Shown here piece by piece: positions 8,654-16,323 of a DNA stretch of 64,000 nucleotides. The translations under genes were made by a program, and so were the position numbers. Below the pieces are notes generated by a model. That model did not search any database. It saw only the letters and a program-made list of their open reading frames with translations, and was not told where the DNA came from. Each line of letters begins with the position of its first letter. Position 1 is the stretch's first letter. Origin of the DNA: Photobacterium proteolyticum (GTDB taxonomy: Bacteria; Pseudomonadota; Gammaproteobacteria; Enterobacterales; Vibrionaceae); the NCBI RefSeq assembly GCF_001939735.1, contig NZ_MJIL01000051.1:1-64000 (forward strand), written 5' to 3'.

Positions 8654-11023
8654 CTAGTCGATGAGAGTAAATTCCAGTTGATAAGCATCCGGAGTATCTG
8701 TGTAGATGCTTTCTCCCTGTTTCCACATCAGGAGCTCTGCTTTGAACATCCCGTCGGTATTGAGTTGGTCGGTCATGCGTAACAAGTACTGACTAGGAAT
8801 ACTGTTGTTGTTACCAAACTCATTATCAACCCAGTTACCTTCGCAGTAGGCAGTCACTACGATATCACCACCGGTATTATGGGTTAAATCCATCGCGACA
8901 CTGTTAAGATCTTTATCCCAGCAGAAAGATGAATTAAGTGCAGTATAGTCAGTAGTCGTACTTTCTGAGAACGTAAAGTTATTACCATTGTTAAACAGTA
9001 AACTCATCAATTCCGAAGGTAAGTTGTCGCTCGTAACTGTCCATTTTACTGTTTCATTGAAATAGCTTTGTGAAAATGCAGGCATGTTATTTAAATGAGC
9101 CTGCTCATCAACCAACACAGTTTGCTCTGCAGTATCAAGACCCTGTACTTTCCCTGAATATTGAACAGATGTATCCACAGATACCGTTGTCTTTGGTCCT
9201 AAATCTGCGGTCAAAGCATGATTTGTATCTGGTGTAATCGGGAAGAACTTAGTATCTGCTGTCATGACTTTACGCGATTCATCCCAAGCTTGCTTCACTG
9301 TTACTACAGGTACCGGCTGGTTGTTCTCATCCAGGAACGGTAAGTTCAGTGTCACATTATCCTGACGGTTATTATCCCACTGTTGCGAGTGATCGGTCGG
9401 GGAAATAACAATGTCATACGTTTCCGATGAGCTGCTATTGTCAAACTTTTCGGAAGCGAATCCCGGAGCATATTTCCCCCAACTAACTGGGTTCCATTGA
9501 CCAAGTAACTTAATTGTTGAGGTATTCTCATCTGTTTTCTGAGAAGGTCCAGGCCAGAATGGGTCACTAACTAGACGATGAAGGTAGCCTTCTGCATCGA
9601 CATAGTTTTCACTTAGAGAATTAAATGGGCTTCTGTCTAGTTTAAATGATGACTTACTCTTGGCATCCCAGTCTTTATAAATATTGGTTCCTTGCCCGCC
9701 ATCTAAAGTCCAGTAAAACTCTCGATTCTCAAAATAGGCAATGTAGTCAGTGTTAATAGGCTGGGTTATATCATCATTCGGCTTTTTATACTCTGACATG
9801 GCATCTGTGGAGACAAAGCCTTTTACTTTATCTTTATGGTTGCCAAACTCGCGTATCTGGACCATATCAACACAGGTGTCGAGATCCTCTCCATTCTTGT
9901 ATTTGGCTAATTCAGCAGAGAGATCTAAGTTATTACAATATTCACGTTTCTGGATCGCACCACCCTCTGCAGACGGGTCACCTTCGTTGTAAAGCTCTAG
10001 CTGAGAAATCGATAATTCACCTTGCTTATTGACCTTATAATTACCGCTGGTAAGCTTTTCGCCTTTCAAGTCAAAACTGCCGTCCTGGTTGTAATCAAAT
10101 TCCCAAGTGGTATGTATTTCTAACGTATTATCTGTCCAAATTTTATCTTCTTGGTAAGTTTGCAGCTTGGATGACAAATCCTGTTGACCTGAACCATCTA
10201 ATAGCCATTGCTGTCCTTCATATCGCTCGATGGTTTTTCCATTTACGAGCTTAGATAAATATACATATTCTTCATAACGTTCAATATACTCATTGGTATG
10301 ATAAGCATATTGGTACACATTCCATACAATAGGTTTAATTGTTTGCCACTCAGAATAGGCAGGATCGCTTTTTAGTGTTTTCCTTATTTCCGCAGCACGT
10401 TGACGCCACTGCTTACTTTTTTCAGCTTTTGAAACGATCGCAGTTACAATGTTGTTTTGCGTTCCCAGATAATTGCCGAACAAGATTTTGTCTGATACAG
10501 CAGACATTTTGTTCATTTCTTTTACTTCGGGGATCACCTGAGCAACAACGGCTTCAATATCCTGACCTTGTCTTGCACCTTTCAAAATAACTTTATCGGT
10601 TACCTGAGTCGTAAAAGGTGAGATATATACAGATTGTCGGTCTGACGAGAGAGCTAGAAGTGTCTGGTAGCTTGGTGTCGTTGTGCTTTCCGATGACTTT
10701 TCAGACTTTGTTGGTGCCGAGCTTGGCTCGATTTCAACAGTTACAACTGCACGAGATAATTGGTTAAGATACGACTCTGGCACGTCGAATTTAAAATTAC
10801 CATTTGTATCTGTTTTTGTCGTGAAGCCACTTTCGCAAGACTGCAGGATATTAAAGTCTAAGCAAACGGCTGCGTTGCTAATATAATCAGAATCAAACGC
10901 TGAACCTGATACTTTAAATGTACTCGCATCCGGCTGCGTCTTTGGTGACTGACTATCACCTCCACCACATCCTGTGAGTAATGCAGAAGCCACTGATAAA
11001 GCTAATATGGTTTTATTATTCAT
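8654..11023 (-). CDS. Large predicted lipoprotein, unknown function
   Basis: A predicted lipoprotein of about 789 aa, signal MNNKTILALSVASALLTGC then a GGGDSQSP tether. I chose ATG 11023 because it begins the signal peptide directly; the longer frame to 11059 adds a poorly charged leader. An early module (ISNAAVCLDFNILQSCESGF, TDTNGNFKF) resembles the first module of the convergent lipoprotein, with the same Cys pair and DxNG turn, so the two are probably distant paralogues. The rest is rich in Asp, Asn, Trp and Tyr with no family I can name. It has its own promoter region and no operon partner. Confidence 0.65.
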   Translation of the reverse strand: MNNKTILALSVASALLTGCGGGDSQSPKTQPDASTFKVSGSAFDSDYISNAAVCLDFNILQSCESGFTTKTDTNGNFKFDVPESYLNQLSRAVVTVEIEPSSAPTKSEKSSESTTTPSYQTLLALSSDRQSVYISPFTTQVTDKVILKGARQGQDIEAVVAQVIPEVKEMNKMSAVSDKILFGNYLGTQNNIVTAIVSKAEKSKQWRQRAAEIRKTLKSDPAYSEWQTIKPIVWNVYQYAYHTNEYIERYEEYVYLSKLVNGKTIERYEGQQWLLDGSGQQDLSSKLQTYQEDKIWTDNTLEIHTTWEFDYNQDGSFDLKGEKLTSGNYKVNKQGELSISQLELYNEGDPSAEGGAIQKREYCNNLDLSAELAKYKNGEDLDTCVDMVQIREFGNHKDKVKGFVSTDAMSEYKKPNDDITQPINTDYIAYFENREFYWTLDGGQGTNIYKDWDAKSKSSFKLDRSPFNSLSENYVDAEGYLHRLVSDPFWPGPSQKTDENTSTIKLLGQWNPVSWGKYAPGFASEKFDNSSSSETYDIVISPTDHSQQWDNNRQDNVTLNLPFLDENNQPVPVVTVKQAWDESRKVMTADTKFFPITPDTNHALTADLGPKTTVSVDTSVQYSGKVQGLDTAEQTVLVDEQAHLNNMPAFSQSYFNETVKWTVTSDNLPSELMSLLFNNGNNFTFSESTTTDYTALNSSFCWDKDLNSVAMDLTHNTGGDIVVTAYCEGNWVDNEFGNNNSIPSQYLLRMTDQLNTDGMFKAELLMWKQGESIYTDTPDAYQLEFTLID

Positions 11024-11278
11024 AATTATTCTTTGTTGATAGGCAAAAAGATTCACCAAAATAATGCCCGCAAGGTTTTATATCTTCAAATTGCATATCC
11101 TTAAATATTGCTGCGATCACTTTATGTATGGGTGAAAAATAAATGCAACAGAGAAATGTAATTTATAAAATAATTGCATACAGTTTAAATTAATTGTGTA
11201 GACGACAAAGTGTGATCGTATGCAATATATGTTGGCTTTGGGTGATTGTTATTACTTTGCTGAAGTGTTCGATAGTTA

Positions 11279-11460
11279 TTAAAGACTACTTGATCTTATA
11301 TCTTCTCTCCAACACTCGGCTATATAATCGATGAATTGGCGAACAACAGGGAGCTGATAGCTTCTCGATAAGTAGACAGCCCAAAGTGAATGGTTTGGAA
11401 TGGTGTAGTCAGTCAGCAAAGGGATGAGCTGGCCACTGCTTTTCCGTGAGTGGCTATGCT
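11279..11460 (-). pseudogene. LysR-type regulator, C-terminal fragment
   Basis: The minus strand encodes SSGQLIPLLTDYTIPNHSLW and continues AVYLSRSYQLPVVRQFIDYI to a stop at 11279-11281. This is the end of a LysR effector-binding domain (the 'LxPLLxDY' strand and the final 'VRxFIDYL' helix). Upstream the frame is closed and the HTH and most of the effector domain are missing. On the plus strand the adjoining 11446-11526 reads as another orphan protein end (..IDELEAGNYPNQRIGVAY), so two gene tails seem joined here. Confidence 0.6.
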
Positions 11461-11568
11461 GTTGCTATGATTGACGAGCTAGAGGCCGGCAATTACCCAA
11501 ATCAGCGTATTGGTGTGGCTTACTAGAGTGTACATATTCGCTGCCATGTTTAGCCGCTACATACAAAA

Positions 11569-11590
11569 ACGCCTCCCGGAAGGGAGGCGT
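11569..11590 (-). terminator. Rho-independent terminator of the permease gene
   Basis: A 9-bp perfect stem ACGCCTCCC/GGGAGGCGT with a GGAA loop and an AAAAA left flank (T-run on the minus strand), 22 bp past the permease stop. Confidence 0.85.
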
Positions 11591-11612
11591 CGATGGTTAA
11601 TTGCAGGCAGGA

Positions 11613-12671
11613 TTAGCCAAATAGGTAGGTATACAGGTAACCAGCTCCGATAGCCATACCGAGGATAACGGTAAGGAATGCGGCTATCATTTGGTTTTTG
11701 AAGATAGACTTCAGCAGAATAACTTCGGTTAAGCTTGCCCCCGCGCTGCCGATGATCAGTGCCATTACCGAGCCAAGAGCCATCCCTTTCTGTACCAACG
11801 CAGCACTTAGCGGAATAACAGCTTCTGCGCGAATGTATAGAGGAATACCAATTACCGCGGCAACAGGAATCGCATACCAGTTAGCGGCACCCGCATATTT
11901 CGCAATCATGTCCGTCGGGATGAAGCCGTAAATGAACGAGCCAAGCAAGATACCTGCAAGCAAGTAAGGAAATACTTGTTTAAAGTCCTTCCATGTTGCA
12001 CGCCATACACGCATCCAACGACTCTCTTCTTTGACGGTTAAAACCGCTTCGCCACACGCATTGACCTCGACTGAGGCGCTTGAATCACAGCGTGATGTTG
12101 TTGCCGGCGCTGACTTTGTAGCACAACTTGATACTGCAGGCTTGGCATCACCACAAGAAGATGCAGGAGCTGTCTCACCGCAAGATGTACCACAGCTAGA
12201 GCCGCTATCTGCTGTCTCGTAAGCTTCTTTACGTACATATCGCTCGAAGCCCAGTTTTTCCAGTACAAAACCTGCTGTTACCGATACCACCATTGCAACA
12301 AGGAAATAGAAAACAGCGACTTTGACACCGAAGGTCACGACGAACAGACCGATAATGACAGGGTTTAATAATGGGCTACCAAACAGGAATACCATCATCG
12401 GACCAAAACCTGCACGGGCTCGAAGCAGACCTTTCAGGAAAGGGATCGTCGAGCAAGAGCAAAATGGTGTAATCGCACCAAGTAGCGCTGCAATCACATA
12501 CCCTTTGCCTTTGCGAGAGCTTAGGATTGACTGGATTTTCTCGGGAGTTAGGAACTCCTGCAGAATACCAACCAGATAGCTGACGACAAGAAAGAGAATG
12601 GTTAGCTCTGCGGCTAGGAACACAAACATGTCTGCCGCTTCTTTTAACATCGTAATAATTTCAGGACTCAT
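11613..12671 (-). CDS. YraQ/DUF318-family permease with Cys-rich loop
   Basis: A 352-aa polytopic inner-membrane permease of the PF03773 family, which includes YraQ and the ArsP-like organoarsenical exporters. The family signature PFCSCSTIPF lies in an early helix near residue 67, followed by FLFGSPLLNPVII. The two halves of the membrane domain are joined by a cytoplasmic loop (about residues 150-215) carrying around nine Cys residues in CGTSCGE-, SSCGD- and CDSSA-like runs, longer and more Cys-rich than the basic family. This suggests thiol-reactive metal or metalloid sensing or delivery, but the substrate is not established. It appears monocistronic. Confidence 0.82.
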   Translation of the reverse strand: MSPEIITMLKEAADMFVFLAAELTILFLVVSYLVGILQEFLTPEKIQSILSSRKGKGYVIAALLGAITPFCSCSTIPFLKGLLRARAGFGPMMVFLFGSPLLNPVIIGLFVVTFGVKVAVFYFLVAMVVSVTAGFVLEKLGFERYVRKEAYETADSGSSCGTSCGETAPASSCGDAKPAVSSCATKSAPATTSRCDSSASVEVNACGEAVLTVKEESRWMRVWRATWKDFKQVFPYLLAGILLGSFIYGFIPTDMIAKYAGAANWYAIPVAAVIGIPLYIRAEAVIPLSAALVQKGMALGSVMALIIGSAGASLTEVILLKSIFKNQMIAAFLTVILGMAIGAGYLYTYLFG

Positions 12672-13065
12672 AACCGTTGCCTAGTAAGAAGTAATGTTTC
12701 GACATGTGTGGAAATATAGGGGGAAGGTTGATAACTGTCAATACGTTATTTCTAGATTTATCGAATTAGTGGCAGTGTTAGATTTAAGGTATTGATAAGT
12801 AAACTTTAATCTCTTTGAGCTTCTTGCCGTCGACTAAAGGTTAGCGTGTTAAAGCTTAACGGATGATTATCTTTCATGTTTCCATAGGTAGTTGGAAGGT
12901 AAGTCTTACAGTGTTTATTCATTTGTTTTTCACGGCTTGTGGAGCAATATCTATTTATGTGGTGAATGAATTCAATACAAATTGATGAATTTGTGATACC
13001 GATTCTTTTTCTCTGTTACTAAATGATTACAATTGCACAGCATTTAAGTGATTATCGAGGCTAAT
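12672..13065. other. Divergent intergenic region
   Basis: About 390 AT-rich bases between the divergent permease and HD-GYP genes. It presumably holds both promoters; I see no RNA gene, hairpin terminator or convincing small ORF. Confidence 0.5.
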
Positions 13066-14166
13066 GTGGCAACGCTAAAGGACACCGTTAGGCAACTTCA
13101 CAGAAAATTGTTGGATTCTGGCTTAGCAGAACTAAGCCGGATCTCGATTGCTTTGCTTGATGAGGAGCATATTCGTACATATGTCGACTCGACGGTGGGA
13201 AGTGTTGCTCTCAGTCATCATAGCAAAAGGCTCAACACCTCGTTGTCATTGAGTCAATTAGTGCAGACTAGAAAACCCAGGGTGGTCGATGACTACTCTT
13301 GTTACCTTGAATACAAAAAGGGCGGGGCAAATGCATGGCTGATGAGGAACAAATTGTTTTCATCTTATACTGTTCCAGTTTTCTTCAGTGGTGACTTTCT
13401 TGGCTTTATATTCTTTAATTCAAAGAGAAAATCATACTTTGACGAACAAATGTTGGCGTTGTTGAGGGATGCTGTTGAGGAGATACAAACAGGCATCTAT
13501 CAAGAAAGGATTATGTTTGACAAGATTGTTTCTTTGAGCAAGTTTGCTGATAAAGCTTCTGAGATCAGGGACAAGGGGACTGCGCTGCATTGTATTCGCT
13601 TGATGGAGTTAACACGTATAATATCTTCCTATGTCGCCAACACTGTCGAGATTACAGATCGGGAAATGTATTACCTCATCAAGTTTTCTCCGTTGCACGA
13701 TATCGGCAAGATCGGCATTCCCGATAACATACTGTTAAAAGCAGGACCTTTAACGACCGATGAATATGCTGTCATGAAGCGGCATGTTGAGTATGGCCTG
13801 GAAATGGTCAATGCTGTTTGTGATGATAAGGTCAGGCAGCATGATGCATATCAAATGATCCGGCATATTATAGGAGTCCATCATGAGATGCTTGACGGTT
13901 CAGGATATCCGAATGGATTAGCAGCGGATGAAATTAATATTTTTTCACGAATTGTTACCGTTGCAGATATATTTGATGCTCTGACCAGTGAGCGCCCCTA
14001 TAAAAAAGCTTGGTCAGTTGAAGAAGCGCTTTATGAGCTAAATAAAATGGTTCAAAGGAATAAACTTGATCCGCTTTGTGTGGAGGCGTTGGTGCTTTAT
14101 TTTAATAATGTAAGTGAAAAGGGTTCAGCTGCATCTATTGATAATAGATGTGTTATTTCTGCCTGA
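13066..14166 (+). CDS. HD-GYP domain protein, probable c-di-GMP phosphodiesterase
   Basis: An N-terminal GAF-like sensor (about residues 20-150 of the longer frame) is followed by an HD-GYP domain that should hydrolyse cyclic di-GMP. Key residues, numbered from GTG 13048, are the HD dyad H217-D218 within LHDIGKIG, the HHE motif near 277-279 and G286-Y287-P288. All HD-GYP signatures are intact, so activity is likely. I prefer the GTG at 13066 because GAGG sits 5 nt upstream; GTG 13048 has no Shine-Dalgarno. Falling c-di-GMP favours motility, so it could influence the lateral flagella here, but nothing in the sequence links them directly. Confidence 0.85.
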   Translation: MATLKDTVRQLHRKLLDSGLAELSRISIALLDEEHIRTYVDSTVGSVALSHHSKRLNTSLSLSQLVQTRKPRVVDDYSCYLEYKKGGANAWLMRNKLFSSYTVPVFFSGDFLGFIFFNSKRKSYFDEQMLALLRDAVEEIQTGIYQERIMFDKIVSLSKFADKASEIRDKGTALHCIRLMELTRIISSYVANTVEITDREMYYLIKFSPLHDIGKIGIPDNILLKAGPLTTDEYAVMKRHVEYGLEMVNAVCDDKVRQHDAYQMIRHIIGVHHEMLDGSGYPNGLAADEINIFSRIVTVADIFDALTSERPYKKAWSVEEALYELNKMVQRNKLDPLCVEALVLYFNNVSEKGSAASIDNRCVISA

Positions 14167-14306
14167 TAATAGATGTTTACGCGCTAAATCAAAAGATGAT
14201 AGCTTACATATCAGGGGGGATGATATGCCATTTATTAGTGCATAGCGTACATTTTAGTAAAGTTTATAAACTTGGAACGAACTTTAACGTAGTAATTGTT
14301 GATGGT

Positions 14307-14702
14307 TTATAGGTAGAAATTCCATTTTTTGCTTCGGTCCAGATAGGGCGGCAGTGGGCTGGATGTTGAGAAAACCCATTGATTGTGCTCCCATTTGGCG
14401 ACAAATTTCGCTAACTCGTCAACATTTCTTCCTGTCCCGCGCAGTACTTTCCCACCGCAATCCGGACACGGCTTTAAGTCTGACTGGGCAGATGCCATAG
14501 CCGTTCGGTTACACTTAGAACAAACGGTTACCGCCTTGTGTTGACCAATATGAATGTATGCATTTGGTTTTATTTGCTTTACTGGGTCTTTAGAGTGAAT
14601 GCAGCGAACAGTGGCTAAGTCGCTTTTTCTCACTTTATTTGAAGAGGCAACGTTGTCCTGTTTATTCTTCTTATTTGTGCGACCAAATAGCTTTGATAGC
14701 AT
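14307..14702 (-). CDS. Small zinc-ribbon protein
   Basis: A soluble protein of about 131 aa. The basic N-terminus (KLFGRTNKKNK) is followed by one CxxC (VCSKC) and one CxxCG knuckle (CPDCGG) about 25 residues apart, the pattern of a zinc ribbon. I start at ATG 14702 with AGGG upstream; the frame upstream to 14837 has no homology-like features. A C-terminal segment rich in Trp and Pro follows the ribbon. The function is unknown. It lies divergently next to the rtcB operon with a strong inverted repeat in between. Confidence 0.6.
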   Translation of the reverse strand: MLSKLFGRTNKKNKQDNVASSNKVRKSDLATVRCIHSKDPVKQIKPNAYIHIGQHKAVTVCSKCNRTAMASAQSDLKPCPDCGGKVLRGTGRNVDELAKFVAKWEHNQWVFSTSSPLPPYLDRSKKWNFYL

Positions 14703-14771
14703 ATTGCATCCCTTGCATAGTCTGTCAGTTAATACTTTATATCTGCCCAAGATTTTGTATTTTAAGTAAAA

Positions 14772-14811
14772 ATGCTTATTTAGCTTATCTCTGGTTAGGC
14801 TAAATAAGCAT
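14772..14811. repeat. 13-bp perfect inverted repeat
   Basis: ATGCTTATTTAGC and GCTAAATAAGCAT flank a 14-nt spacer, about 70 bp upstream of the zinc-ribbon gene's start. There is no T-run, so an operator or a 5'-UTR structure is more likely than a terminator. Confidence 0.6.
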
Positions 14812-15030
14812 ATGGTAGCGTTTAAACCTGTCGTCAATTTAATGCTGGGCTCTCTTTATCTGCTTAAAATAGTATCAACAATTCACGTTATGGTGCAATG
14901 ATAAATTACTCATTTCATTGAAAAATAGATTTGTGACGAAAAAGTATTTATTTCATGCATTATTAATAATGATGTTTAGTGATGTTATTCTAAATATATA
15001 AAAAATAATAAGAAATATAGGTTAATGCCA

Positions 15031-15046
15031 TATAGGCCTATAATGT
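15031..15046 (+). promoter_or_regulatory. Probable -10 region and palindrome before rtcB
   Basis: A TATAAT hexamer overlaps the 12-bp palindrome TATAGGCCTATA about 45 bp upstream of the rtcB start. No sigma-54 (GG-N10-GC) element is visible, unlike the RtcR-controlled rtcBA promoter of E. coli. The -35 is not obvious. Confidence 0.35.
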
Positions 15047-15089
15047 GTAGAGTAGTTGCTGGGCGTCATCACGCAACGAGGCGAATACT

Positions 15090-16286
15090 ATGCCTGTGCT
15101 TACTGTTTATCCTCCGACTGAACAACAGCTCCATCCGGTAAAAGTGTGGACCACTGATATTGATGTGCAGACTGGCGAGCAGCTTAAAAGAACCGCTTCT
15201 TTGCCGTTCATTTATCATCATGTTGCCGGAATGCCTGATGTCCACCTGGGTAAAGGGGCGACGATTGGCAGTGTTATTTCGACGGTGAAAGCTATCATAC
15301 CCGCCGCTGTCGGTGTCGATATTGGTTGCGGTATCAATGCTGCTCGTCTGTCGCTGACAGCTTCGGACCTGCCCGATAATCTCAAAGAACTTCGCTACGC
15401 AATTGAGTCGGTTATTCCGGTTGGACCTGGCCATGAGCACCAGACTGCCAAGATCAGGGGAGACTCTGAGTTGGCCAAGGGGCTGGACAAGATCGTGCAG
15501 GAAAATCCGGAGTTACGAAAAATGATTAAACCGGGGCGCTGGGCATATCAAGCAGGCACGTTGGGAGGAGGAAACCACTTTTTCGAACTCTGCCTCGATG
15601 AGTCGGATAACTTATGGGTCATGCTGCACTCTGGAAGCCGGGGGATAGGCAATGCGATTGGTCGCTATTTTATTGCCCAGGCCAAACGGGATATGGAGCG
15701 GCATCATATTCACTTGCCTGATGCAGATTTGGCTTATATCCAGGAAGGTGCTCGTTATTATCACGGTTACATCGAGGCGGTGAGCTGGGCACAGGAATAT
15801 GCTCGTATAAACCGTGAACTGATGATGAAGGCTGCGCTTCGGATCCTCGCTCGTTACCTGCCAGACTTTTCAGTAACCCAAGAAGCGATTAACTGCCACC
15901 ATAACTATATTGAACGTGAAGTGCATTTTGGCCGAGAAGTATGGGTAACCCGTAAAGGAGCGATTCGGGCTGCGATGGGGGATTTGGGGGTGATCCCCGG
16001 CAGTATGGGCACCTGTTCTTACGTTGTGCGCGGAAAAGGCAATCCGGAGTCATTTTTCAGCTGTAGCCATGGCGCTGGTCGAAGGCTGTCTCGCACTCAG
16101 GCGAAAAAGCAATACACGGTGCAAGATCTGAGAGAGCAGACAGCCGGTGTTGAGTGCCGTAAAGACAAAGGTGTGATAGATGAGATCCCACAAGCATACA
16201 AGGATATAGATACGGTAATGAAAAACCAGAGTGACTTGGTTGAGGTGGTCCATGCCCTGCGACAGATAGTCAATATCAAGGGTTAA
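15090..16286 (+). CDS. rtcB: RNA ligase RtcB
   Basis: GTP- and Mn2+-dependent RNA ligase that joins 2',3'-cyclic-phosphate or 3'-phosphate ends to 5'-OH ends, used in tRNA and rRNA repair. At 398 aa it is close to E. coli RtcB (408 aa). Conserved blocks are visible: MPDVHLGKGATIG, the metal-binding Cys in VGVDIGCG (C80), GGGNHFFE, CHHNY, and SHGAGR with the guanylate-accepting His at residue 327. GAGG lies 8 nt before the ATG. It is followed after 37-55 nt by the Clp1/RNase Z fusion gene on the same strand; there is no rtcA or rtcR nearby. Confidence 0.95.
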   Translation: MPVLTVYPPTEQQLHPVKVWTTDIDVQTGEQLKRTASLPFIYHHVAGMPDVHLGKGATIGSVISTVKAIIPAAVGVDIGCGINAARLSLTASDLPDNLKELRYAIESVIPVGPGHEHQTAKIRGDSELAKGLDKIVQENPELRKMIKPGRWAYQAGTLGGGNHFFELCLDESDNLWVMLHSGSRGIGNAIGRYFIAQAKRDMERHHIHLPDADLAYIQEGARYYHGYIEAVSWAQEYARINRELMMKAALRILARYLPDFSVTQEAINCHHNYIEREVHFGREVWVTRKGAIRAAMGDLGVIPGSMGTCSYVVRGKGNPESFFSCSHGAGRRLSRTQAKKQYTVQDLREQTAGVECRKDKGVIDEIPQAYKDIDTVMKNQSDLVEVVHALRQIVNIKG

Positions 16287-16323
16287 TTATACTTATAACA
16301 AAGGCTGGTTACTCGACCGTCAA

